Source: Oscillospiraceae bacterium
GTDB taxonomy: Bacteria; Bacillota; Clostridia; Oscillospirales; Acutalibacteraceae
Assembly: GCA_031262125.1 (NCBI GenBank)
Contig: JAISII010000165.1
Coordinates: 1 to 9,958 of the forward strand
DNA length: 9,958 nt
Direction of reading: 5' to 3'
Shown here: piece after piece, positions 1-5,372 of the stretch
How the letters are laid out: the number at the start of each line of letters is the position of its first letter
Position numbering within the stretch: position 1 is the stretch's first letter
Translations under genes and position numbers: made by a program
Notes under the pieces: generated by a model
The model's input: only the letters and a program-made list of their open reading frames with translations
Told to the model about the DNA's origin: nothing
Database searches by the model: none

Positions 1-353
1 AATTAGGCTTGGGCGAACCCACCTTGCAGGACATTGCAAAAGAGCTTGCCCGCCCCGGGCGAGACCCCCGTGATGAGCTGCCCGCCCCTATGCTGCGTTC
101 GGATGTTATGGACATTAACGACCTTGCCGCCGGAATGAAGCTGACAGGTACCGTGCGAAATGTTATAGACTTTGGTGCGTTTATAGACATCGGTGTGCAT
201 CAAGACGGTTTGGTGCATATAAGCCAAATTTCCGACAAGTTTATCAAGCACCCGTCCGAAGCTTTAAAGGTTGGCGACATTGTTACCGTTGAGGTTATGG
301 CGGTTGACGTTAAAAAGCAGCGTATTTCGCTGACTATGAAAGGCATTAGCTGA
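1..353 (+). CDS. tex: Tex-family RNA-binding transcription accessory protein, C-terminal part (5' end outside window)
   Basis: This is the last ~116 codons of a Tex protein; the frame is open from position 3 and ends at TGA 351-353. The first visible stretch (EPTLQDIAKELARPGRDPRD) matches the conserved helical segment before the Tex S1 domain. The S1 RNA-binding domain follows, seen in MKLTGTVRNVIDFGAFIDIG, then DGLVHISQ and a final beta strand RISLTMKGIS. Tex proteins are cytoplasmic nucleic-acid-binding proteins of roughly 700-750 residues, linked to transcription; only the C-terminal sixth is here. A TTG at 9 could be read as a start, but it is internal to conserved sequence, so the gene clearly continues upstream of the window. 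The S1 domain is intact and ends normally. No strong terminator hairpin follows; the next 170 bp hold the fic control region. Confidence 0.93.
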   Translation, partial: LGLGEPTLQDIAKELARPGRDPRDELPAPMLRSDVMDINDLAAGMKLTGTVRNVIDFGAFIDIGVHQDGLVHISQISDKFIKHPSEALKVGDIVTVEVMAVDVKKQRISLTMKGIS

Positions 354-385
354 TTTTTTGATTTTCTGCCTATATTTTTCATTTA

Positions 386-416
386 TCTGCATATAAATGT
401 TTTAATTATATGCAGA
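386..416. repeat. Inverted pair of TCTGCATA/TATGCAGA half-sites upstream of the fic promoter
   Basis: TCTGCATA at 386-393 faces TATGCAGA at 409-416 with 15 bp between them. The same two half-sites, also 15 bp apart, flank the fic -10 box (468-478 and 494-504). This site therefore looks like a second, upstream copy of the same operator, overlapping the first unit of the 31-bp tandem repeat. A further partial match, TTTTCTGC, lies at 362-369. The role as a protein binding site is inferred. Confidence 0.5.
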
Positions 417-471
417 AAACTTCCGATTAGGCTTGTTTTTATGCAGAAAACTTCCGATTAGGCTTGTTTTT
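410..471. repeat. Perfect 31-bp tandem duplication upstream of fic
   Basis: Positions 410-440 and 441-471 are identical over 31 bp. Each unit begins ATGCAGAAAAC and ends in GGCTTGTTTTT. The shared half-site TATGCAGAAAAC thus appears at 409-420 and 440-451, and a third time at 494-505 just after the fic -10 box. The second unit supplies the TTGTTT (464-469) that I read as the fic -35. The lack of any difference between units suggests a recent slippage or recombination event. The open frame crosses the duplication only because neither unit has an in-frame stop; it is not coding in my reading. Confidence 0.9.
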
Positions 472-505
472 CTGCATAAAATATGTTATACTATATGCAG
501 AAAAC
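464..505 (+). promoter_or_regulatory. fic promoter with inverted-repeat operator spanning the -10 box
   Basis: A -35-like TTGTTT (464-469) is followed after exactly 17 bp by TATACT (487-492), a good -10. TTTTCTGCATA (468-478) and TATGCAGAAAA (494-504) form a perfect 11-bp inverted repeat with a 15-bp centre that contains the -10. A protein bound there would block RNA polymerase. The expected transcript start is near 499, giving a leader of about 24 nt before ATG 523. The bases are direct observation; operator function is inference. Confidence 0.7.
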
Positions 506-522
506 AAACTCGGAGGATAGAT

Positions 523-1572
523 ATGCGATTTTTTGATTATTCCTTTTTAGAAAACGGAATGCTCCCGGCTGGTCTTGTTAATGTCGTTTCTGCAATCGCA
601 GAATTGCGTGAACGGGAAAGCGAACGCAAACAAAATAATCAAGCCGTTTTTACTCGCCTTGAAAGTATTGCCAAAGTACAATCTGTTAAAGGGTCAAACG
701 AGATTGAGGGTATTGTAACAAGCGAACAACGTATTAACGAAATTGTTAATCAAAACAGTGCACCGCTGAACCACAATGAAACCGAAATCGCCGGTTACCG
801 TGACGCTCTCTCGCTTGTGCATGAGAATTTTGCCGAGCTTGACATCCGTGAGAGCGATATTTTGCACCTGCATGAAGTTATGCTTAATTATTCGCCCGTA
901 AGTGGGGGGGCATATAAGCAAAACGATAATGTCATTATGGAAATCGACAGCAGCGGTGCAAGGCATGTTCGCTTTGCTCCCGTGCCCGCAAATGAGACAG
1001 TACAGTCGATGGAGCAATTGATTCTTGCATATATGGACGCACGGCAAAATTACGGTATTAATCAGCTATTGCTCATTCCGTGCTTTATTCTTGATTTTCT
1101 CTGCATACACCCATTTTCGGACGGCAACGGAAGAATGTCCCGATTGCTGTCGCTGCTTTTGCTATATAAAAACGGTTTTGATGCGGGCAAGTACATTTCC
1201 TTCGAGGAGCAAATCAACAGGGACAAAGCTAACTACTATGAGGCTCTGCGGCTTTCCAGCACCGATTGGCACGAAGGCAAAAACAGCTATTTCCCTTTTA
1301 TCGAGAACTTTATGACTACGCTACTTTATTGCTACAAAGAGCTTGACAAGCGATTTGCCGTTGTCAATGCAAAAAAGGTTACCAAGAGGGAACGGATTGA
1401 AGCAACCGTGCGGGGCAGCCTTTTACCCATCTCTAAGCAGGAGATTTGTTACGTTTTGCCGGATGTCAGCCCGACCACCGTTGAAGCCGCCCTTGCACAA
1501 ATGGTGAAAAACGGATTAGCCGAGAAGATAGGTACAGGGAGAAATATAAAGTATATCAAATTTGGTAAATAA
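523..1572 (+). CDS. Class II Fic-domain protein AMP-transferase (AMPylator) with C-terminal winged helix
   Basis: This encodes a 349-residue Fic/DOC-family enzyme. Such proteins usually transfer AMP from ATP to a hydroxyl side chain of a target protein. The Fic motif is complete: HPFSDGNGR at residues 196-204 followed by R207, including the catalytic His196, acidic Asp200 and the Gly-Asn-Gly anion hole. An inhibitory motif of the (S/T)xxxE(G/N) type lies N-terminal at residues 58-63 (SNEIEG), so Glu62 should auto-inhibit the active site; this defines class II. The N-terminus (MRFFDYSFLENGMLP) matches family starts. The last ~60 residues (about 290-349) look like a winged helix-turn-helix (KQEICYVLPDVSPTTVEAAL). 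I chose ATG 523 because GGAGG lies at 512-516, six bases upstream; a longer frame from 433 would run through the promoter and repeats. No antitoxin-like partner adjoins it. Its target is unknown. Confidence 0.93.
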   Translation: MRFFDYSFLENGMLPAGLVNVVSAIAELRERESERKQNNQAVFTRLESIAKVQSVKGSNEIEGIVTSEQRINEIVNQNSAPLNHNETEIAGYRDALSLVHENFAELDIRESDILHLHEVMLNYSPVSGGAYKQNDNVIMEIDSSGARHVRFAPVPANETVQSMEQLILAYMDARQNYGINQLLLIPCFILDFLCIHPFSDGNGRMSRLLSLLLLYKNGFDAGKYISFEEQINRDKANYYEALRLSSTDWHEGKNSYFPFIENFMTTLLYCYKELDKRFAVVNAKKVTKRERIEATVRGSLLPISKQEICYVLPDVSPTTVEAALAQMVKNGLAEKIGTGRNIKYIKFGK

Positions 1573-1643
1573 GTTTTAATGAAATTTAAACTTATTCGCT
1601 TTCGTCTTGCAAGGCTTTTGTGTGCCTGAAAGTTAATAGTTAT

Positions 1644-1683
1644 AAAAAATGGGCAGAGTGTTTTTAAAGCACCCTGCCTTTTT
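1644..1683. terminator. Bidirectional rho-independent terminator between fic and the beta-helix gene
   Basis: GGCAGAGTG (1652-1660) pairs with CACCCTGCC (1670-1678) around a 10-nt-or-less A/T loop, with one A/C mismatch on the plus strand that becomes a G/U pair on the minus strand. TTTTT follows at 1679-1683 for plus transcripts; on the minus strand the hairpin is followed by ATTTTTTAT (complement of 1643-1650). It fits as shared terminator of the two convergent genes. Confidence 0.75.
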
Positions 1684-1696
1684 ATATTTGCATTAT

Positions 1697-2746
1697 TTAA
1701 CGGAACCTGCGTTGTCTGCCGTCAACCACCATATCGCCGTCTATAATTGCTGTGCCGAAAACTTCAGCATAGTCCATTACTTGTGCATTGCCGCTTATTT
1801 GTGCTTTGCCAAACACTTGTGCCTCGCCCTCAACAACCGAATTGCCGAAAACGTGGGCGTCGGTATACACTTTGCTGCCGGCAAAAACTCTGGCATTTTC
1901 ATAAATCTGTGCCTCGCAGCTTATTTGGGCACAGCCATAAACCGCCGCCTGCTCATAAATTTGTGCCGAGCCGAAAACCAAAGAGGTATCAAACACTTTT
2001 GCACTGCCGTAAACCCTTGATTTGCCGAAAATTTCGGCTCTGCCGTAAACCTTGGCGTTACCGTAAACCTTGGCATCGCCAAACACAACAGCTTTGCCCT
2101 CAACCTCTGCCGAACCGTAAACTTTCGCCTCACCATACACTTCCGAAAAGCTTTCTACCTTGGCTTTGCCAAACACCTGTGCCGAGTCGTACACTAAAGC
2201 ACGACCTCTTACAACGGCAACATCACAAATCTGTGCATTGCCGAAAACCTCGGCTTCCTCACCCACAAAAGCACAACCGCACACCTGTGCCTGTTCAAAA
2301 ACTTTGGCTCTATCTTTTATTACTGCATTGCCGCTTACTCTTGCCGTATCAAAAACCTCGGCTTCGCCCGCCACAGTGGCTCCTCGAATTTCCGCCTCGC
2401 CAAAAATTTTTGCATAGCCCGAAATACAACTGTGCCCGCAAACTCTTGCAGAGTGTGAAACAATTGCTTCGCCCCTTATAACACTGTTGCCGGATATTTG
2501 TGCCGTATCCCTTACAGTTGCATAACCCATAACTTTGGCGTTATCGCACACCACGGCACTGCCGTAAACCGCCGCCTCGTCATATACCCAAGCATCGCCC
2601 TTTTGCGAGAGGTTTGCATAGCTTTCAACAAAGCCTCCTTGTTCTCCGGCACTTACATCGCCAAAGCTTTTAAGTGCAACTATTCTGTGCAAGGTGTGTT
2701 CGTTTAGCACCTTTGTTTCTTCCGACAATTCATATTTTGCACCCAT
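1697..2746 (-). CDS. YdcK-like left-handed beta-helix (hexapeptide repeat) protein, 49 hexads
   Basis: The 349-residue product is almost entirely hexad repeats. Residues 1-51 form a cap in which FGDVSAGEQGGFVES and LSQKGDAWVYDEA resemble, from memory, the start of E. coli YdcK and related proteins. Residues 52-344 divide into 49 consecutive units of the form (A/S)x(V/I)(Y/F)Gx, for example AKVYGN, AEIFGK, SRVYGS. All have six residues except unit 13 (TVAGE, residues 124-128). This predicts a left-handed parallel beta-helix of about 16 coils, as in hexapeptide acyltransferases, but I see no long loop or catalytic His typical of those enzymes. There is no signal peptide or membrane segment, so it is probably cytoplasmic. 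ATG 2744-2746 was preferred over ATG 2750-2752 because AGGGGG (2754-2759) lies 7 bases from the former and only 1 from the latter. The biochemical function is unknown; a scaffold or binding role is possible. Confidence 0.85.
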   Translation of the reverse strand: MGAKYELSEETKVLNEHTLHRIVALKSFGDVSAGEQGGFVESYANLSQKGDAWVYDEAAVYGSAVVCDNAKVMGYATVRDTAQISGNSVIRGEAIVSHSARVCGHSCISGYAKIFGEAEIRGATVAGEAEVFDTARVSGNAVIKDRAKVFEQAQVCGCAFVGEEAEVFGNAQICDVAVVRGRALVYDSAQVFGKAKVESFSEVYGEAKVYGSAEVEGKAVVFGDAKVYGNAKVYGRAEIFGKSRVYGSAKVFDTSLVFGSAQIYEQAAVYGCAQISCEAQIYENARVFAGSKVYTDAHVFGNSVVEGEAQVFGKAQISGNAQVMDYAEVFGTAIIDGDMVVDGRQRRFR

Positions 2747-2775
2747 AAGCATGCCCCCTGTTATAAGGTTCTTAT

Positions 2776-2805
2776 ATTATACTTATGAGGTTAGAGCTGC
2801 TTTAA
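2776..2805 (-). promoter_or_regulatory. Putative promoter of the beta-helix gene
   Basis: Read on the minus strand, a consensus TATAAT lies at 2781-2776, with a weak TTAAAG (-35-like, 2805-2800) 18 bp upstream. The start of transcription would be near 2769, about 23 nt before ATG 2746. It sits just beyond the stop codon of the dockerin gene (2809), so the beta-helix gene can be expressed on its own. The -35 match is poor. Confidence 0.5.
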
Positions 2806-2808
2806 TGA

Positions 2809-3990
2809 TTAACTGTTCTCTTTAACTTTGAGTTGCAATAAAAGCAAATCTTTCAAATCGACTATAGTGTCATCGTTTATGTCAGCTGCTTGAAGATATT
2901 CGTTTTGCAGCAACTCGGTTTGCAAAATGTGTTCTGCAACCGCTGTAATATCCCGAGAATTAACATTCCCTTCGCCCGTAACATCGCATTGCACAACTGC
3001 TGTTAAAAATTCGGTTTTGTCTATGCTTTCTTGTTCGGTATTTAAATAAAACCGCATACCTGTGCCAACACGCCCTGCTGTAACTTGCTTGCCGCTGTAA
3101 TTAACAATTTTGCTTATACTAATATTTTTTAAAAGAGATTTTTTTATTTGTGCCACTGTTGTACCGGTAGCTATGCCTGTAATTCTTCCGTTTTTAAATA
3201 CTTCGGGGGTTTGGCTTACTACCGAGTCAACCTGCTTTACAGCTTTTTCTACGGCATATTTACCGTTTTTAAGTATAATGTAAAATTCTCTTCCCTGCGA
3301 GTCGGTAAATTTCTTTTCATCTTCATCAAATTTATAGGGTCCGTTGCCGTAATCATCAGATATTTTTTCAAAATCCCCGCCATCTTCCATCAAATAAAAC
3401 CCATCATCTGCAACCCCTAAAAAGCCAATATTATTTACAAAACAAACAAACTGCAATATTCTTGCACATTTACCACTACGAACAAAGCTGCCGTCTAACT
3501 CATAAATATCAATGCACGGTGGTTTTTTAAACACATTAAAAAAATATACACGTGCATCAAATATCCATACATAACTTGCAGAGGATACCCACATATCGTC
3601 ATAAGTTGCAACCTTCATTATAGGTTCCGACGAGTTGAAATCGAACCAATAGATGTTAATCGGCGTTTTTTCATACTCTGCCTGTATGGTGCCGAAAGAC
3701 ACAAAATAAAATATCCCATTTTCATAATGCACTGCATCTGCATCCTCCCAAAATATCACCGACACGCTCCTTTGCCTGCCGAACATTTCGGTTACGGTTA
3801 TAAATTTATGTACCTCAATATAATAAACTCCGTCCTCTGTTAAAAATTCAGCTTTGCTCCCTCTTTTCAGCACAAGTTCATTTGCCTGCGAAAAATCCGA
3901 TGTGTAAGCATTAAACTTGTCGGGTAACAAAACACACGGAATAAAAAAACAAACCAGCAGTGCAGCTGTGAACTTCTTAACGAATTTCAT
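2809..3990 (-). CDS. Secreted dockerin-domain protein with unknown N-terminal region
   Basis: The 393-residue product starts with a signal peptide: MKFVKK is the basic part, then a hydrophobic core (about residues 8-22, FTAALLVCFFIPCVLL) and a likely cleavage near residue 28. Residues ~30-265 are rich in aromatic beta strands (DDMWVSSASYVWIFDARVYF is one stretch) but match no family I can name; a propeller-like fold is a guess. Residues ~267-334 (GIATGTTVAQIKKSL, later VGTGM) resemble the linker module often found just before dockerins in clostridial surface proteins. Residues 335-393 are a type I-like dockerin with two calcium loops: DVTGEGNVNSRD and DINDDTIVDLKD. The second loop is near canonical; the first has Thr and Glu at positions usually Asn/Asp. 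ATG 3990 was chosen since GGAAGG (3999-4004) is 8 bases upstream; GTG 3999 would overlap that site. It would be exported and could bind a cohesin scaffold. Confidence 0.85.
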   Translation of the reverse strand: MKFVKKFTAALLVCFFIPCVLLPDKFNAYTSDFSQANELVLKRGSKAEFLTEDGVYYIEVHKFITVTEMFGRQRSVSVIFWEDADAVHYENGIFYFVSFGTIQAEYEKTPINIYWFDFNSSEPIMKVATYDDMWVSSASYVWIFDARVYFFNVFKKPPCIDIYELDGSFVRSGKCARILQFVCFVNNIGFLGVADDGFYLMEDGGDFEKISDDYGNGPYKFDEDEKKFTDSQGREFYIILKNGKYAVEKAVKQVDSVVSQTPEVFKNGRITGIATGTTVAQIKKSLLKNISISKIVNYSGKQVTAGRVGTGMRFYLNTEQESIDKTEFLTAVVQCDVTGEGNVNSRDITAVAEHILQTELLQNEYLQAADINDDTIVDLKDLLLLQLKVKENS

Positions 3991-4055
3991 AAGCAACACC
4001 TTCCGGTTTGTAGTGTGTTTTTTTATATTACAATTGTATTTTCAAAACAAAAATT

Positions 4056-4787
4056 TTACTCTTCTCTATTATGCCAAACATTTTGAACATCGTCATTATC
4101 GTCCAAAGCATCCAACAACCTTTGCATTTTTTCTGACGCTGTTTCATCGTCAATTACGGTGTAGGTGTTGGGCACCATTTCTACCTCAGCCGAAGCAAAC
4201 TCATAGCCCAACCCAGCCATAGCATCACGCACGGTTGAGAACTCCGACGGCTCGGTATAAACAGTAAAAACCTCTTCTTCTGCTTCAAAATCGGCTGCAC
4301 CGCTAAGTAACGAATCCTCCATTACCTCGTCTTCGGTTTTTTCCAAATCCTCACGGTCTATAAGCAAAACGCCCTTTTTTTCAAACATAAAACTAACGCA
4401 GCCCGGTGTGCCCAAGTTGCCGCCGAACTTATCAAAAAAATGCCGAACATCAGCCGCTGTGCGGTTGCGGTTATCGGTAAGAGTTTCTACAATTACGGCT
4501 ACGCCATTGGGACCGTAGCCCTCGTAGGTTATAGCTTCATAGCTTGCCGAAGAGTCGCCCCCGGCTGCTTTTTTTATAATTCTTTCGATATTCTCGTTAG
4601 GAACATTATTCGCCTTAGCTTTGGCAATGCAATCACGCAACTTAGAGTTTGCTGCTGGGTCGGCACTGCCGCCGTCACGCACGGCAACAGCAAGCTCTCG
4701 CCCGATTTTTGTAAAAATCTTTGCTCGTGCGGCATCGTTGCTGCCTTTTTTTTGCTTAATTTTGCTCCATTTGTTATGGCCAGACAT
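4056..4787 (-). CDS. YebC/PmpR (TACO1) family protein
   Basis: The 243-residue length and the start MSGHNKWSKIKQKKGSNDAA are diagnostic of the YebC family. Other conserved blocks are RAKIFTKIGREL (about residues 21-32), NNVPNENIERIIKKA (about 60-74), YEGYGPNGVA (about 88-97), NRTAADVRHFFDK (about 107-119) and the final segment with DALDDNDDVQNVWHN. The fold has a helical domain 1 and two alpha/beta domains. Members were first named as DNA-binding transcriptional regulators; mitochondrial TACO1 and recent bacterial work point to a role in translation, especially through proline-rich stretches. The start is supported by AAGGATGAAG about 8-12 bases upstream and by family alignment. No ruvABC genes adjoin it here, although yebC often sits with them in other bacteria. 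An extended -10 promoter lies upstream at 4829-4837. Confidence 0.95.
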   Translation of the reverse strand: MSGHNKWSKIKQKKGSNDAARAKIFTKIGRELAVAVRDGGSADPAANSKLRDCIAKAKANNVPNENIERIIKKAAGGDSSASYEAITYEGYGPNGVAVIVETLTDNRNRTAADVRHFFDKFGGNLGTPGCVSFMFEKKGVLLIDREDLEKTEDEVMEDSLLSGAADFEAEEEVFTVYTEPSEFSTVRDAMAGLGYEFASAEVEMVPNTYTVIDDETASEKMQRLLDALDDNDDVQNVWHNREE

Positions 4788-4828
4788 TTAACACTTCATC
4801 CTTTATTTTTGGTTACTATTTTAATAAA

Positions 4829-4837
4829 ATTATAACA
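4829..4837 (-). promoter_or_regulatory. Extended -10 promoter of the yebC gene
   Basis: On the minus strand the bases 4837-4829 read TGTTATAAT, a perfect extended -10 (TGN before TATAAT). No good -35 is visible, which is usual for extended -10 promoters. The transcript would start near 4822, leaving a leader of about 35 nt. The box overlaps one arm of the hairpin at 4831-4860. Confidence 0.55.
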
Positions 4838-4860
4838 TAAACGCAAAGCGTTTTGTTATA
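4831..4860 (-). terminator. Hairpin, possible terminator of upstream minus-strand transcription
   Basis: The segment 4831-4844 (TATAACATAAACGC) and 4848-4860 (GCGTTTTGTTATA) pair over 13 bp with one bulged base around an AAA loop. On the minus strand it is followed by ATTTTATT, a moderately T-rich tail. It may end transcripts coming from the HMA gene, while its outer arm also supplies the yebC -10 box. The tail is not a clean T-run, so termination is uncertain. Confidence 0.45.
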
Positions 4861-4869
4861 ATTAGTGCA

Positions 4870-4889
4870 TTGCCTTTTGCCAAAGGCAA
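4870..4889. repeat. Short perfect hairpin, 8-bp stem
   Basis: TTGCCTTT (4870-4877) pairs perfectly with AAAGGCAA (4882-4889) around the 4-base loop TGCC. Neither strand has a T-run right after it, so it is not a standard terminator. It is the middle one of three palindromes in the HMA-yebC gap. Confidence 0.55.
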
Positions 4890-4910
4890 AAACAGGCGGC
4901 ACATATAATT

Positions 4911-4971
4911 TATCATATTTGCAAAACACTTACATTCGCTTAATGGAATGAACTTAATTGCAAATATGATA
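4911..4971. repeat. 14-bp perfect inverted repeat with nested inner hairpin
   Basis: TATCATATTTGCAA (4911-4924) and TTGCAAATATGATA (4958-4971) are exact reverse complements separated by 33 bp. Within the centre, CATTC (4933-4937) and GAATG (4946-4950) can form a smaller stem. The plus strand shows ATTTTTTT a few bases beyond the right arm, but no plus-strand gene lies upstream; on the minus strand the following bases are not T-rich. It may be an operator, an RNA structure, or a remnant of a tiny inverted-repeat element. Nothing coding is seen inside it. Confidence 0.7.
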
Positions 4972-5033
4972 GCACATTTTTTTACAAAAAGCAACAGCAC
5001 GTTTCGGCATTTTTTGCAAAAGTTCCGTTTTTA

Positions 5034-5243
5034 TTACGCCAAAACATCAAAACCCTGTTTTTCAATTGTCTGCACAATTTCGTTTATCGAAGTTTTGGAA
5101 GAATCATACTTTACCTTTGCAACGCCGCTTTTTTGGCTGACCTTAACCGACTCTACGCCGTCAACCAGTTTTAGTGAATTTGTTACCGCTTGGGCACAAA
5201 GCTCGCTTTGCAGCCCCGAAATATTAATTTCTATTTTTTGCAA
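5034..5243 (-). CDS. Small HMA-fold (heavy-metal-associated-like) protein lacking the first motif cysteine
   Basis: This 69-residue protein has the beta-alpha-beta-beta-alpha-beta pattern of the HMA domain found in copper chaperones and P-type ATPases: strand IEINISG, the helix AQAVTNSLK, the family hallmark DGVESVKVS, strand VAKVKYD, then NEIVQTIEKQGF. The usual GMxCxxC metal loop reads GLQSELC (residues 10-16), so the first cysteine is Ser13 and only Cys16 remains. Two-thiolate copper or zinc binding is therefore unlikely in the normal way. The start is ambiguous: TTG 5243 has AAGGG (5252-5256) eight bases upstream and is preferred; GTG 5252 adds three residues but has no room for a ribosome binding site. 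No metal ATPase or metal sensor gene lies nearby. It sits 129 bp downstream of metA on the same strand, probably with its own promoter. Confidence 0.8.
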   Translation of the reverse strand: MQKIEINISGLQSELCAQAVTNSLKLVDGVESVKVSQKSGVAKVKYDSSKTSINEIVQTIEKQGFDVLA

Positions 5244-5265
5244 AAATCTCACCCTTAATTTTAAA

Positions 5266-5271
5266 ATTATA
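5266..5271 (-). promoter_or_regulatory. Possible -10 box of the HMA gene
   Basis: The minus strand reads TATAAT at 5271-5266, 22 bases before the preferred TTG start, which leaves just enough leader for the AAGGG site. I see no convincing -35, and this region is so A/T-rich that a chance match is quite possible. Confidence 0.3.
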
Positions 5272-5372
5272 ATTTTTGTTTGTTTATAAAGTTACATTTT
5301 AAAATATATGCGGTTTTTAAAAAAATAAATACCGTTGTTTAATGTTAAAATTTGCTATTGCAGTTTTTAAAC

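Noticed and set aside
410..505. CRISPR-like array from the repeated TATGCAGAAAAC units
   Set aside because: Units are directly adjacent with no unique spacers, there are only two full copies, and no cas gene is nearby; operator half-sites explain it better.
433..522. Thirty-codon N-terminal extension of the fic frame
   Set aside because: It runs through the second 31-bp unit, the promoter and the operator. GGAGG at 512-516 and the family-like start MRFFDYSF point to ATG 523.
1747..2481. Long plus-strand open frame (244 codons) and other frames inside the beta-helix gene
   Set aside because: They are antisense shadows of a repetitive gene; the Arg/Pro/Leu/His-rich composition is what the reverse complement of VYG-type codons gives, and no ribosome site is seen.
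5345..5372. Possible terminator hairpin after metA
   Set aside because: The arms match only imperfectly, with several mismatches, and no T-run follows on the minus strand.
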